Positions 1 to 6,881 of a stretch of DNA of 10,418 nt are shown in pieces. The translations under genes and the position numbers were made by a program. The stretch covers positions 1 through 10,418 of the forward strand of contig QOAX01000314.1 in the NCBI GenBank assembly GCA_003972865.1, given 5' to 3'. The notes under the pieces are model-generated. The model was given only the letters and a program-made list of their open reading frames with translations, was not told the origin of the DNA and did not search any database. This DNA comes from Verrucomicrobiota bacterium. GTDB lineage: Bacteria; Verrucomicrobiota; Verrucomicrobiia; Limisphaerales; UBA1096. How positions within the stretch are numbered: the first letter of the stretch is position 1; every line of letters starts with the position of its first letter.

Positions 1-558
1 CGGTTTTTGCCGTCGATCCAGGCGGTCAAGCGCAGCCTCGACGCCGGAAAACTCGGCGAACCCGGACTGCTCCGCATCCACCGCTGGCTGCCGCCCGAGG
101 CAACACCCGAGTCGCTCACCGAACGCATCCTGCCGGACGCCGACCTGGCCTGCTGGATGTTCGACGGCGCTCCGGAAAAAGTCTGGACGCTGCAAACACC
201 GAGTAATCCGGACTACATCCAGTTCCACCTCGGCTTCGCCAACGGCGGCATGGCGATGATCGACATTGCCTGTTCGCTCCCTGCGGGCGGCGACTACTTT
301 TCGCTGTCGATAATCGGTGCCACCGGAGCGGCTTACGCTGACGATCATCACAACATGAACCTGCTCTACGCCGGTGACCAACCGAACGCACTGCGCACCA
401 GCCAAGACCGCGCCGATCTCGCCGGGCAATTGCAGGAATTCGTCGATGCCATCCACGAACAACGCCAGGCCACCGTGATCCTCAAAGACGCCACGCGCGC
501 CATCGCGGTGACCGAACAAATCATCGAGTCAGCAAACTCAAACCATGTGATCGAATAA
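1..558 (+). CDS. Gfo/Idh/MocA family oxidoreductase, C-terminal part (5' truncated by window edge)
   Basis: The reading frame is open from the first base, beginning R-F-L-P-S, so the gene starts upstream of the window and about 185 C-terminal residues are visible. The stretch AGKLGEPGLLRIHRW is the typical opening of the C-terminal alpha/beta (substrate-binding) domain of Gfo/Idh/MocA NAD(P)-dependent sugar dehydrogenases. It is followed by the usual D..CW...G.P..V segment and beta strands that read out the substrate, and it ends in the normal C-terminal helix (EFVDAIHEQRQATVILKDATRAI). The Rossmann domain and the E-K-P motif lie outside the window. The histidine often found in the H..D..W..G segment is not seen here (sequence DADLACWMF). 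A second member of the same family starts 18 bases downstream, so the two may act in sequence or together on one sugar. Family assignment is firm; the substrate cannot be told. Confidence 0.88.
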   Translation, partial: RFLPSIQAVKRSLDAGKLGEPGLLRIHRWLPPEATPESLTERILPDADLACWMFDGAPEKVWTLQTPSNPDYIQFHLGFANGGMAMIDIACSLPAGGDYFSLSIIGATGAAYADDHHNMNLLYAGDQPNALRTSQDRADLAGQLQEFVDAIHEQRQATVILKDATRAIAVTEQIIESANSNHVIE

Positions 559-560
559 AA

Positions 561-565
561 GGAGG
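561..565 (+). promoter_or_regulatory. Shine-Dalgarno site of the second oxidoreductase
   Basis: GGAGG lies 11 bases before the ATG at 577 and just after the TAA of the preceding gene. It supports the ATG at 577 as the true start and translation from a shared transcript. Confidence 0.75.
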
Positions 566-576
566 ACAGCTAATCG

Positions 577-1686
577 ATGGCTGATTTGCGGAAAAAATTT
601 CGAGTCGCCGTGTTGAGCGTGGTAAAGCACGACTACCTGCCGCGTGCCGTCGCCGCGCATCCGCGATTTGAATTGGTCGTCGTCACCGACGATGCCGACC
701 AGCCGGATTGGGTGCACGAACGCAACCAACGGTTCGCCGACGAGTTCGCCATCTCCTACTTGCGCGACATCGCCAAGGCGATCGCCGAATACGAACTGGA
801 CATGGCGGTGGTCAGTTCCGAGGCCGAGCGGCATTGCGACCTCGCCGTCCGCGCCGCCGACGCCGGGCTGCACGTCATTGCCGACAAGCCGATGTCCACC
901 CGCCTCTCCGAATGCGATCGCCTGGTCGAGGCCGTTCAGCGAAACAATGTGAAATTTCTGTTGTGGAATCGCAATTTCTTGCCTGCTGTCATCCAGGCCA
1001 AAGAAGTGGTTCAGTCGGGAGCGATCGGTGAACTGCACGCCATTCATGTTGACTTTTATTTTTCAAAAGACGCCGGCCCGCCCAAGGGCGCCTGCCAGCC
1101 CGGCGACCCGCCGATCAACTGGCTCCAACGCCAGATCGAGGCCCACGCCGATGGCTCCGACGGAGGCGTTGGCATCGAGGCGATGGGTGAGTTGCAGATC
1201 GAGGGCATCTATCCGCTCGGCTACATCCGTATGCTCACCGACGCGAATGTGCGGCGCGTGTTCGCCCGCACTGCGACACATTTCCATCAGGTCAATGTCG
1301 ATAACCACGTGGATGACCTTGCCACGGTCTCGCTGGAACTTGACAACGGCATCGTCGGTTCGCTTTGCATCGGTCGCATCGGTGCGGCGAGCCACCCGGA
1401 CATCGGCGAAATCAAGATTCACGCCATCGGCTCGAAAGGCGGGATTGTCATCACCGAGGCCCGGCCGGAGGTCAGCATCCATTACCGCGACCAGCCGCCG
1501 CTGGAGTTCAAGAATGAACGCGTCGCCAACGAGAACGATTTCCTGCTGGTGGACAACTTCGCCCGCGCACTCGACACCGGCTGCGAACCGATCCTCAATG
1601 CCAGGGGCGGGCGCGACATCGCCGCCACCGTTTTCGCCGCTGTCGAGTCCGGCAAAACCGGCCAACCGGTGGAGGTGACCCACTAA
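577..1686 (+). CDS. Gfo/Idh/MocA family oxidoreductase with atypical nucleotide-binding loop
   Basis: A 369-residue protein of normal family length, predicted cytoplasmic and NAD(P)-dependent. The N-terminal Rossmann domain covers residues 8-125. The conserved [ED]-K-P motif is D103-K104-P105, and its lysine is the usual catalytic or cofactor-contacting residue. The substrate domain opens at about residue 134 with the AKEVVQSGAIGELHAIHVDF strand and ends at about 355. The first beta-alpha turn normally carries G-x-G-x-x-G, but here it reads VAVLSVVKHDYLPRAV (residues 10-25) with no glycine. The phosphate-binding loop is therefore non-canonical and cofactor use may differ. The start is fixed by a good Shine-Dalgarno site. 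The gene is followed after one base by an HpcH/HpaI aldolase, which fits an oxidative sugar-acid route. The reaction and substrate are not identifiable from sequence alone. Confidence 0.88.
   Translation: MADLRKKFRVAVLSVVKHDYLPRAVAAHPRFELVVVTDDADQPDWVHERNQRFADEFAISYLRDIAKAIAEYELDMAVVSSEAERHCDLAVRAADAGLHVIADKPMSTRLSECDRLVEAVQRNNVKFLLWNRNFLPAVIQAKEVVQSGAIGELHAIHVDFYFSKDAGPPKGACQPGDPPINWLQRQIEAHADGSDGGVGIEAMGELQIEGIYPLGYIRMLTDANVRRVFARTATHFHQVNVDNHVDDLATVSLELDNGIVGSLCIGRIGAASHPDIGEIKIHAIGSKGGIVITEARPEVSIHYRDQPPLEFKNERVANENDFLLVDNFARALDTGCEPILNARGGRDIAATVFAAVESGKTGQPVEVTH
1671..1678 (+). promoter_or_regulatory. Shine-Dalgarno site of the aldolase gene
   Basis: GGAGGTGA, a near-perfect match to the anti-Shine-Dalgarno sequence, lies inside the last codons of the upstream oxidoreductase, 9 bases before the ATG at 1688. 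It fixes the aldolase start and shows translation-coupled organisation. Confidence 0.8.
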
Positions 1687-1687
1687 A

Positions 1688-2500
1688 ATGACATCCGTTG
1701 AATTAAAAAAAACGCTGCATAACGGCGGGCCGGTTTTCGGGACACTGATCGTTTCGCCTTCCCCGTTCTGGCCGAAAGTGCTTGGCGACTGCGGACTCGA
1801 TTTTGTTTTCATCGACACCGAGCACATTGCGCTGGATCGCAGCCAGGTTTCGTGGATGTGCCGCACCTACGCCGCGATGGGGTTGCCGCCGCTGGTGCGC
1901 ACCGTCTCCCCTTCGCCGTACGAGGCGACGATGGTGCTCGACGACGGCGCAGCGGGAGTCGTCGCACCGTACATCGAGCAGGCCGAGCAGGTGCAGCAAT
2001 TGCGCGGCGCAACCAAGCTGCGTCCGCTCAAGGGCCAGCGCCTCAACGACGCCCTCGCCGGCGAACCGCTCCCTGGCGATCTCGCCAACTACGCGCCCGG
2101 CCTCAACGAAAACAACCTGCTCATCGTTAACATCGAGAGCGTGCCGGCCGTCGAAAACCTCGATCGCATCCTCGACGTGCCAGGCATCGACTCGGTGCTA
2201 ATCGGGCCTCACGACTTGTCGTGCAACCTTGGCAAGCCGGAGCAATACGACGATCCCACGTTTCTCAAAACCGCCGAAACGATTTTTGCCAAGGCGCGAG
2301 CCAAGGGCATCGGCGCCGGCATTCACGCGTGGGGCGACACCGCCAGCCAGGCGCGCTTCGTCAACATGGGTGCCAACCTGCTCATCCACAAAGCCGACAT
2401 CACTTTTTTCAAAAATGGCATCCGCGACGAACTGGCGGAAATCCGTGAGAAACTTGGTTTGCAGCCAGGCGACACCGCGACCGGCGAAGTGAACATTTGA
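1688..2500 (+). CDS. HpcH/HpaI family class II (metal-dependent) aldolase
   Basis: A 270-residue TIM-barrel protein of the HpcH/HpaI aldolase/citrate lyase family, which includes 4-hydroxy-2-oxoheptanedioate aldolase and 2-keto-3-deoxy-sugar-acid aldolases such as RhmA and GarL. These cleave 2-keto-3-deoxy acids to pyruvate and an aldehyde with a divalent metal. Landmarks fall where they do in E. coli HpaI: H46 in FIDTEH (catalytic base), R71 in PLVRT, the LDDGAAGVVAPYI segment (84-96), metal ligand E150 in IVNIES and metal ligand D176 in GPHDLS. The proline/glycine/arginine loop usually seen near residue 120 is replaced by LRPLKGQRLNDALAG (111-125), so substrate choice may be unusual. The TAA of the preceding oxidoreductase is one base upstream. 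The protein is probably cytoplasmic and acts on the product of the neighbouring dehydrogenases. Family assignment is strong; exact substrate unknown. Confidence 0.9.
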   Translation: MTSVELKKTLHNGGPVFGTLIVSPSPFWPKVLGDCGLDFVFIDTEHIALDRSQVSWMCRTYAAMGLPPLVRTVSPSPYEATMVLDDGAAGVVAPYIEQAEQVQQLRGATKLRPLKGQRLNDALAGEPLPGDLANYAPGLNENNLLIVNIESVPAVENLDRILDVPGIDSVLIGPHDLSCNLGKPEQYDDPTFLKTAETIFAKARAKGIGAGIHAWGDTASQARFVNMGANLLIHKADITFFKNGIRDELAEIREKLGLQPGDTATGEVNI

Positions 2501-2507
2501 TCACCCA

Positions 2508-3923
2508 ATGAACCGAAACCGACTGTTGGCCGGCTTGGCCGTTTTGTTCGCCGCGTTTGGCCAAGCGCAGGCCAAGCCGTCGCCGCCCAACATCGTTCTC
2601 ATCGTGGCGGACGACCTTGGCTACGGGCAGTTGGGCAGCTACGGGCAGAAACAAATCCGCACGCCCCACCTCGACCGCCTGGCCGCCGAGGGGACGCGCT
2701 TCACACAGTTTTACGCCGGGCATTGCGTGTGCGCGCCGTCGCGCTGCGTGCTGATGACCGGCTACCACACCGGGCATTGCTCGACCCGCGTCAACGGTGG
2801 CGGCGCTCCGTTGCTCGACAGCGACATCACCCTCGCCGAGGTGCTCAAGGGCGCCGGCTACGCCACCGGCTGTTTCGGCAAGTGGGGGCTCGGCGATCAC
2901 GGCACGGCGGGTGTCCCCAACCGGCAGGGCTTCGACGAGTTTTTCGGTTACCTGCACCAGGTGCACGCCCACTTTTATTACCCCTCGTTTCTCTGGAGGA
3001 ACGACCGGAGGCAGGAGTTGAAGGCGAACTGGGGCCAGAAGCGCGAGCAATACTCCCACGACCTGATCGCCGACGGGGCGCTGGACTTCATCCGGCGGCA
3101 TCGCAGCGAGCGGTTTTTCCTCTACGTCCCGTTCACCATTCCGCACTTTGAGTTGCTGGCGCCGGAGGACTCGATGAAGGAATACCGCGGCCAGTTCCCG
3201 GAGCCGCGGGCCTACAAGGGCGACCACTATGCGTCGCAGCCGGAACCCCGCACCGCCCTGGCCGCGATGATCTCGCGCATGGACCGCGACGTCGGGCGCA
3301 TCCTTGACCTGCTGAAAAAACTGGCCCTAGACCGGGACACTCTCGTGCTGTTCACCAGCGACAACGGCGGCTATCGGCTGGCGGACGAACTGTTCCGCAA
3401 CAACGGGCCACTGCGCGGCGGCAAGGGCAGTTTTTACGAGGGCGGCATCCGGGTGCCGCTGCTGGTTCGTTGGCCGAGCCGGGTGCCGGCCGGGGCGACC
3501 GACGACCTGGCCTGGGCGTTTTGGGACGTGCTGCCGACGCTGGCCGAGTTGGCCAACGCCAAGCCGCCCGCGGGCCTTGACGGCGCGCCCTTGGCCAAGC
3601 GGCTGCTGGGCGAAAAACAAACGCCACCGGAACGGTTCTTGTATTGGGAAACCCAGCCACAAAACCAAGGCGGCAAACCGCCGTGGGCCGTCGCGGCCCG
3701 TCGCGGAAACTGGAAGGCGCTCCGGCAAAAGCCCCATTTGCCACTGGAACTTTACGACCTCGGCATCGACATCGGCGAAACGCGCAACGTGGCGGAAGCC
3801 CATCCCGAGGTCGTGAAACAATTCGAGGCGTTCCTCAAGACCGCGCGAACCACCAGCCGCACCTACCCGGTCGAGGAGCCACTCTGGAAATATGAGCCGC
3901 TGAAAACCGGCTTCGTTCGATAA
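2508..3923 (+). CDS. Exported sulfatase (arylsulfatase A type, formylglycine-dependent)
   Basis: A 471-residue member of the alkaline phosphatase-like sulfatase family that hydrolyses organic sulfate esters. Residues 1-22 form a signal peptide: basic MNRNR, a hydrophobic core and an AQA cleavage site. Mature metal ligands D35-D36 follow in VADDLGYG. The active-site signature C75-A-P-S-R79 carries the cysteine that a formylglycine-generating enzyme must oxidise, and it is flanked by two further cysteines (C73, C80). Other expected residues are K125 in FGKWG, H213 in IPHF, D285-N286 in FTSDNGG and K306 in RGGKGSFYEGG. The C-terminal subdomain with WETQP and WKALRQ is also present. The length is typical. 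The gene starts 7 bases after the aldolase, so it is likely co-transcribed. No maturase is in view. Whether it acts on a polysaccharide or a small sulfate ester cannot be decided. Confidence 0.95.
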   Translation: MNRNRLLAGLAVLFAAFGQAQAKPSPPNIVLIVADDLGYGQLGSYGQKQIRTPHLDRLAAEGTRFTQFYAGHCVCAPSRCVLMTGYHTGHCSTRVNGGGAPLLDSDITLAEVLKGAGYATGCFGKWGLGDHGTAGVPNRQGFDEFFGYLHQVHAHFYYPSFLWRNDRRQELKANWGQKREQYSHDLIADGALDFIRRHRSERFFLYVPFTIPHFELLAPEDSMKEYRGQFPEPRAYKGDHYASQPEPRTALAAMISRMDRDVGRILDLLKKLALDRDTLVLFTSDNGGYRLADELFRNNGPLRGGKGSFYEGGIRVPLLVRWPSRVPAGATDDLAWAFWDVLPTLAELANAKPPAGLDGAPLAKRLLGEKQTPPERFLYWETQPQNQGGKPPWAVAARRGNWKALRQKPHLPLELYDLGIDIGETRNVAEAHPEVVKQFEAFLKTARTTSRTYPVEEPLWKYEPLKTGFVR

Positions 3924-3940
3924 CCGCCACAACCCATCCC

Positions 3941-5059
3941 ATGACAGCCACGAAAGCATCCCGATTCCTCCGCTTGGCCAAGCGGATCGTTGTTCCCGGC
4001 CTGGCGGCAGTTGCCCTCGCCTCGTCAATGGCGCAGCCAGCCGACAAGCCGCCGGAAAGCCAGGCGCTGCTCCTGGGCCAGTTCAAGTCACAGCCGATGC
4101 TCAAGGTGCCGGAAAACCTTGTCGAGCGGTCGAAGTTTCCGTGCATCGATTTTCACGGGCACTTGGCCCGGATGAAGCCGGAGGAAACCATCGCCATCAT
4201 GGACGACTGCAACGTCAAGCTGTTCGTCGATTTCGACGGCCGCTGGGGGGAGATTCTCGAAAAACAAAAGGCCAAATACCGCCGCTGGCCCGGCCGGGTG
4301 ATTCACTTCACGCGCATCCCCTGGCGCTTCATCAACGAGCCGGACTTTTCCGAGCGCGCGGTCAAGAGCCTGGAAGAGTCGGTCAAGGCCGGCGCGCGCG
4401 GGCTCAAGGTGTCCAAGGCGCTTGGCCTCTACGTCCGCGAAAAGGACGGCAAACTGATCGCGGTGAACGACCCGAGGCTCGACCCGGTCTGGGCAAAGTG
4501 CGGGGAGCTGGGCATCCCGGTGGCCATTCACGTGGCCGACCCGGACGCCTTCTTCCTGCCGTTGGACGGCCGGAACGAGCAATACGAGGCGCTCGTCCGC
4601 AACCCGCTCTGGCGTTTTTACGGAAAGGATTTTCCCTCCAAGGACACCCTGCTCGAGCAGCGCAACGACGTCATCGGGCGGCACCCCGGCACGACTTTCG
4701 TCGGCCTGCACGTGGCCAACCGGCCGGAGAACCTAGCCGAGGTGGCCGCGCTGCTGGATCGCTATCCCAACCTGCACGTCGAGTTTGGCGCGCGGCTCAA
4801 CGAACTGGGGCGCCAGCCCTACACCGCCCGCGACTTCTTCCTCAAATACAGCGACCGCATCCTTTTCGGCATCGACCGCGGCAGCATGAGCCGGTTCCAA
4901 TACCGCGTCTATTTCCGGTTCCTCGAGTCGCGTGACGAATACTTCCACCACGGCAGCGGCCTGGGCCGATGGCGCATCTACGGTATCCACCTCCCCGATG
5001 ACGTGCTAAAAAAAGTCTACTACAAAAACGCCGCCAAACTGCTCGGCCTGGATGAGTGA
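3941..5059 (+). CDS. Exported amidohydrolase family (amidohydrolase-2 type TIM barrel) protein
   Basis: A 372-residue protein with an N-terminal signal peptide: basic residues up to R15, hydrophobic VVPGLAAVALA (17-27) and a likely cleavage after S-M-A at residue 31. The mature part matches metal-dependent hydrolases of the amidohydrolase-2 group, which includes lactonases, 2-pyrone-4,6-dicarboxylate hydrolase-like enzymes and decarboxylases. Visible landmarks are H72-x-H74 in IDFHGHL, GARGLKVSK (151-159) with candidate lysines K156 and K159, H197 in AIHVADPDAF, H257 in GLHVANRPENL, and D312 in ILFGIDRGS where F-G-x-D is the usual C-terminal ligand. The protein ends in the family's YYKNAAKLLGL helix. 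It lies 17 bases downstream of the sulfatase and, like it, is predicted to be exported. It could open a lactone or hydrolyse a desulfated product, but that is inference. It is the last gene of the plus-strand run. Confidence 0.85.
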   Translation: MTATKASRFLRLAKRIVVPGLAAVALASSMAQPADKPPESQALLLGQFKSQPMLKVPENLVERSKFPCIDFHGHLARMKPEETIAIMDDCNVKLFVDFDGRWGEILEKQKAKYRRWPGRVIHFTRIPWRFINEPDFSERAVKSLEESVKAGARGLKVSKALGLYVREKDGKLIAVNDPRLDPVWAKCGELGIPVAIHVADPDAFFLPLDGRNEQYEALVRNPLWRFYGKDFPSKDTLLEQRNDVIGRHPGTTFVGLHVANRPENLAEVAALLDRYPNLHVEFGARLNELGRQPYTARDFFLKYSDRILFGIDRGSMSRFQYRVYFRFLESRDEYFHHGSGLGRWRIYGIHLPDDVLKKVYYKNAAKLLGLDE

Positions 5060-5072
5060 ACGCAGACCGATG

Positions 5073-5086
5073 CGCTTGGCATAGCG
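5073..5086. repeat. Degenerate copy of the iterated palindrome in a convergent gap
   Basis: CGCTTGGCATAGCG differs from CGCTTGGCCAAGCG at two central positions. It fills the middle of the 43-base gap (5060-5102) between the convergent ends of the amidohydrolase gene and pyrH. The outer arms CGCT/AGCG can still pair. No U-rich tract follows on the plus strand, so it is not a standard intrinsic terminator there. The opposite strand has a T6 tract (A-run 5095-5100) right after the pyrH stop but lacks a clear hairpin before it. Confidence 0.55.
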
Positions 5087-5102
5087 AAGGAGGTAAAAAA
5101 GC

Positions 5103-5849
5103 CTAACTCACACGGGTGCCGACCTTGCCGCCGAGGATGACTTTGCGGAAGTTGTGTTTCTTGAAGAGGTCGAAGACGATGATCGGCATGCCGTTGTCCA
5201 TGCACTGCGAGAAAGCCGTCGAGTCCATTATCTTGAGCCGTTTCTGCAGCGCATCGATGTAGCTGATCCTGGAGAAGCGCTTGGCCTTCGGGTTTTTCAT
5301 CGGATCGCTGTCGTAAATGCCATCGACTTTTGTGGCCTTCAGAATCACCTCCGCGCCGATCTCGTTGGCGCGCAGCGCGGCCGCCGTGTCGGTGGTGCAG
5401 TACGGGTTGCCGGTGCCGCCGCCGAAGATCACCACGCGGCCCTTCTCCAGGTGACGCACGGCGCGGCGCCGAATGAATGGCTCGGCGACCTGCGACATGC
5501 TGATGGCCGACTGCACACGGGTCGGCACGCCCTGTTTCTCAAGCGCGTCCTGCAGCGCCATCGAGTTGATCACCGTGGCGAGCATGCCCATGTAATCGCC
5601 GGTGACCCGCTCAATACCCTTCTCGCTGCCCTGCAGGCCGCGAAAAATATTGCCGCCGCCGACCACGACACCGATCTGCACACCCAGCCGCGCCACTTCG
5701 CGCACTTGGCCGCCGATGTCGTGTATGGATTCCGGGCAGATACCACCGGTTTTGCCGCCAAGCACCTCGCCGCTGATCTTCAGGAGCACGCGTCGGAACT
5801 TTGGTTTTTGCCGTGCGGATTTTGCAGCCGTCTTCTTTTTTTCAGGCAT
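5103..5849 (-). CDS. pyrH: UMP kinase
   Basis: A 248-residue bacterial UMP kinase of the amino-acid kinase fold. It phosphorylates UMP to UDP with ATP in the cytoplasm, in the pyrimidine nucleotide pathway. Landmarks in order are LLKISGEVL (22-30), VVVGGGNIFRG (61-71), GDYMGMLATVINSMAL (84-99), FGGGTGNPYCTTDTAAALRA (142-161), KATKVDGIYD (171-180) and the C-terminal VFDLFKKHNFRKVILGGKVGT. The first 17 residues are a lysine-rich tail (MPEKKKTAAKSARQKPK) ahead of the conserved core, slightly longer than usual. The ATG at 5847-5849 has only a weak ribosome-binding site. The gene stands alone: it converges on the amidohydrolase gene and diverges from tyrA, whereas in many bacteria pyrH lies between tsf and frr. 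Identification is firm. Confidence 0.97.
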   Translation of the reverse strand: MPEKKKTAAKSARQKPKFRRVLLKISGEVLGGKTGGICPESIHDIGGQVREVARLGVQIGVVVGGGNIFRGLQGSEKGIERVTGDYMGMLATVINSMALQDALEKQGVPTRVQSAISMSQVAEPFIRRRAVRHLEKGRVVIFGGGTGNPYCTTDTAAALRANEIGAEVILKATKVDGIYDSDPMKNPKAKRFSRISYIDALQKRLKIMDSTAFSQCMDNGMPIIVFDLFKKHNFRKVILGGKVGTRVS

Positions 5850-5869
5850 GATTTTCGTAACTGTCCGGC

Positions 5870-5883
5870 CGCCAAGCTTGGCG
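5870..5883. repeat. 14-bp perfect palindrome in the pyrH leader
   Basis: CGCCAAGCTTGGCG lies 21 bases upstream of the pyrH start codon and downstream of the candidate pyrH promoter, so it would be in the pyrH mRNA leader. It uses the same half-sites as the iterated palindrome but in swapped order: the centre is AAGCTT rather than TTGGCCAA. It could be an operator or an RNA hairpin; function is inferred only from position. Confidence 0.5.
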
Positions 5884-5901
5884 CGCCCAAACTGGGTGTG
5901 G

Positions 5902-5931
5902 TGTGTAGCAGGCCACCCCGCCCCGCGTCAA
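5902..5931 (-). promoter_or_regulatory. Candidate sigma70-type promoter of pyrH
   Basis: Read on the minus strand, TTGACG (plus 5926-5931) is followed after 18 bases by TACACA (plus 5902-5907). This is a good -35 hexamer and a moderate -10 hexamer for a GC-rich organism. Transcription would begin near 5895, leaving a leader of about 45 bases that includes the 14-bp palindrome. It is the best promoter-like pair I could find in the 154-base divergent gap 5850-6003. No comparable pair was found for tyrA on the plus strand. Confidence 0.4.
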
Positions 5932-6003
5932 TGCGATGCTGTCTTTTTGGCCCGATTCCCGACTCTGCTCGACTCCCAGCGGCTGCGCCGGTTTAATGCG
6001 CGG

Positions 6004-6879
6004 GTGCTGTTGGACAAACTCACCATCATCGGGGTCGGCCTGCTCGGTGGCTCGATTGGCCTGGCTGCGCGGGCGCACGGCTTGGCCAAGAGCGTCTCCG
6101 CGCTGGTGCGTCGGCCCGAGAGCGTGGCCGAGTGCCAGGCGCTGGGGGTCGCCGACGAGGTGACGCTGGACTCCGCCGAGGCGGTGGCCGACGCCGACCT
6201 GGTTGTGCTTTGCACGCCCATCTCCGGTATGACCGGCTTGGCCAAGCGCATCCTGCCTCATCTCAAGCCGGGCGCGATCATCACCGACGTCGGCAGCACG
6301 AAGCAGCAACTTGTCGCCAAGTTAACGCCGCTTTGCACCGGGGCAGACACGCACTTTGTTGGTAGCCACCCGATGGCCGGCAACGACCAAACCGGCCCAG
6401 CCGCGGCGCGGGTGGATCTGTTCGATGGCACCGTTTGCGTGGTCACGCTGACCGACGATACCCATCCCGAGGCGATTAAAACGGTCAATCAGTTTTGGGC
6501 CGGCCTCGGCTCGCAGCCGATCGAGATGACATCCGGCCTGCACGACCGGCTCGTCGCCCGCTGCAGCCACCTGCCGCACCTGCTGGCCTCGGCCCTGGCC
6601 AGACGCGTGCTCGATCCCCCGCACGACGAGCAGCAGTCGCAGCTTTGCGCGACCGGCTTTCGCGACATGACGCGGCTTGCCGCCGGGTCGCCGGTGATGT
6701 GGCGCGACATCGTCGGCTCGAACCGAGACGATATCCTCTCCGCGATCGACGAGTTCGCCGACGAACTGGGTGAACTGCGCGGGCTAATCGCCGGCGACTC
6801 GCCGGAAGCGATCGAGGCTTGGCTGCAACAGGCCAAGGCTGCGCGGGACAACTGGAATAAATCCGCCGACGCCGACTGA
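6004..6879 (+). CDS. tyrA: Prephenate/arogenate dehydrogenase
   Basis: A 291-residue monofunctional TyrA-type enzyme. It oxidatively decarboxylates prephenate (or arogenate) with NAD(P)+ on the way to tyrosine. The Rossmann motif is G10-V-G12-L-L-G15 in KLTIIGVGLLGGSIG, followed by LVVLCTPIS (67-74), ITDVGSTK (93-100), GSHPMAGNDQTG (120-131), the catalytic-region histidines in SHLPH (H189, H192) and the C-terminal GFRDMTRLAAGSPVMWRDI (218-236). No chorismate mutase or ACT domain is present. I chose GTG at 6004 because it puts the first beta strand at residue 6, as in relatives. The frame stays open far upstream over pyrH, but that part is antisense to a real gene. No clear Shine-Dalgarno site precedes the GTG; TTG at 5947 or 6010 are alternatives. 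aroA begins 2 bases after the stop. Confidence 0.92.
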   Translation: MLLDKLTIIGVGLLGGSIGLAARAHGLAKSVSALVRRPESVAECQALGVADEVTLDSAEAVADADLVVLCTPISGMTGLAKRILPHLKPGAIITDVGSTKQQLVAKLTPLCTGADTHFVGSHPMAGNDQTGPAAARVDLFDGTVCVVTLTDDTHPEAIKTVNQFWAGLGSQPIEMTSGLHDRLVARCSHLPHLLASALARRVLDPPHDEQQSQLCATGFRDMTRLAAGSPVMWRDIVGSNRDDILSAIDEFADELGELRGLIAGDSPEAIEAWLQQAKAARDNWNKSADAD

Positions 6880-6881
6880 CG

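Noticed and set aside
1063..1866. Minus-strand open frame of 267 codons over the second oxidoreductase and aldolase
   Set aside because: It is a GC-rich shadow of two clearly conserved plus-strand genes, with no recognisable domain or ribosome-binding site. The same holds for 2409-3227 and 3327-4028 (minus) and 4141-4935 (plus).
4413..4425. Inverted repeat CCAAG-GCG-CTTGG inside the amidohydrolase gene
   Set aside because: It is short, interrupted and explained by coding sequence (SKALG). It is probably only half-sites of the common word lying close together.
5087..5094. Perfect AAGGAGGT on the plus strand after the amidohydrolase stop
   Set aside because: No start codon lies at a usable distance; the nearest GTG is 21 bases on and would open only the antisense strand of pyrH.
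5602..6003. Upstream extension of the tyrA reading frame (134 more codons)
   Set aside because: It runs antisense through pyrH, has no Shine-Dalgarno site and adds low-complexity non-conserved sequence before the Rossmann strand. GTG 6004 gives the normal family length.
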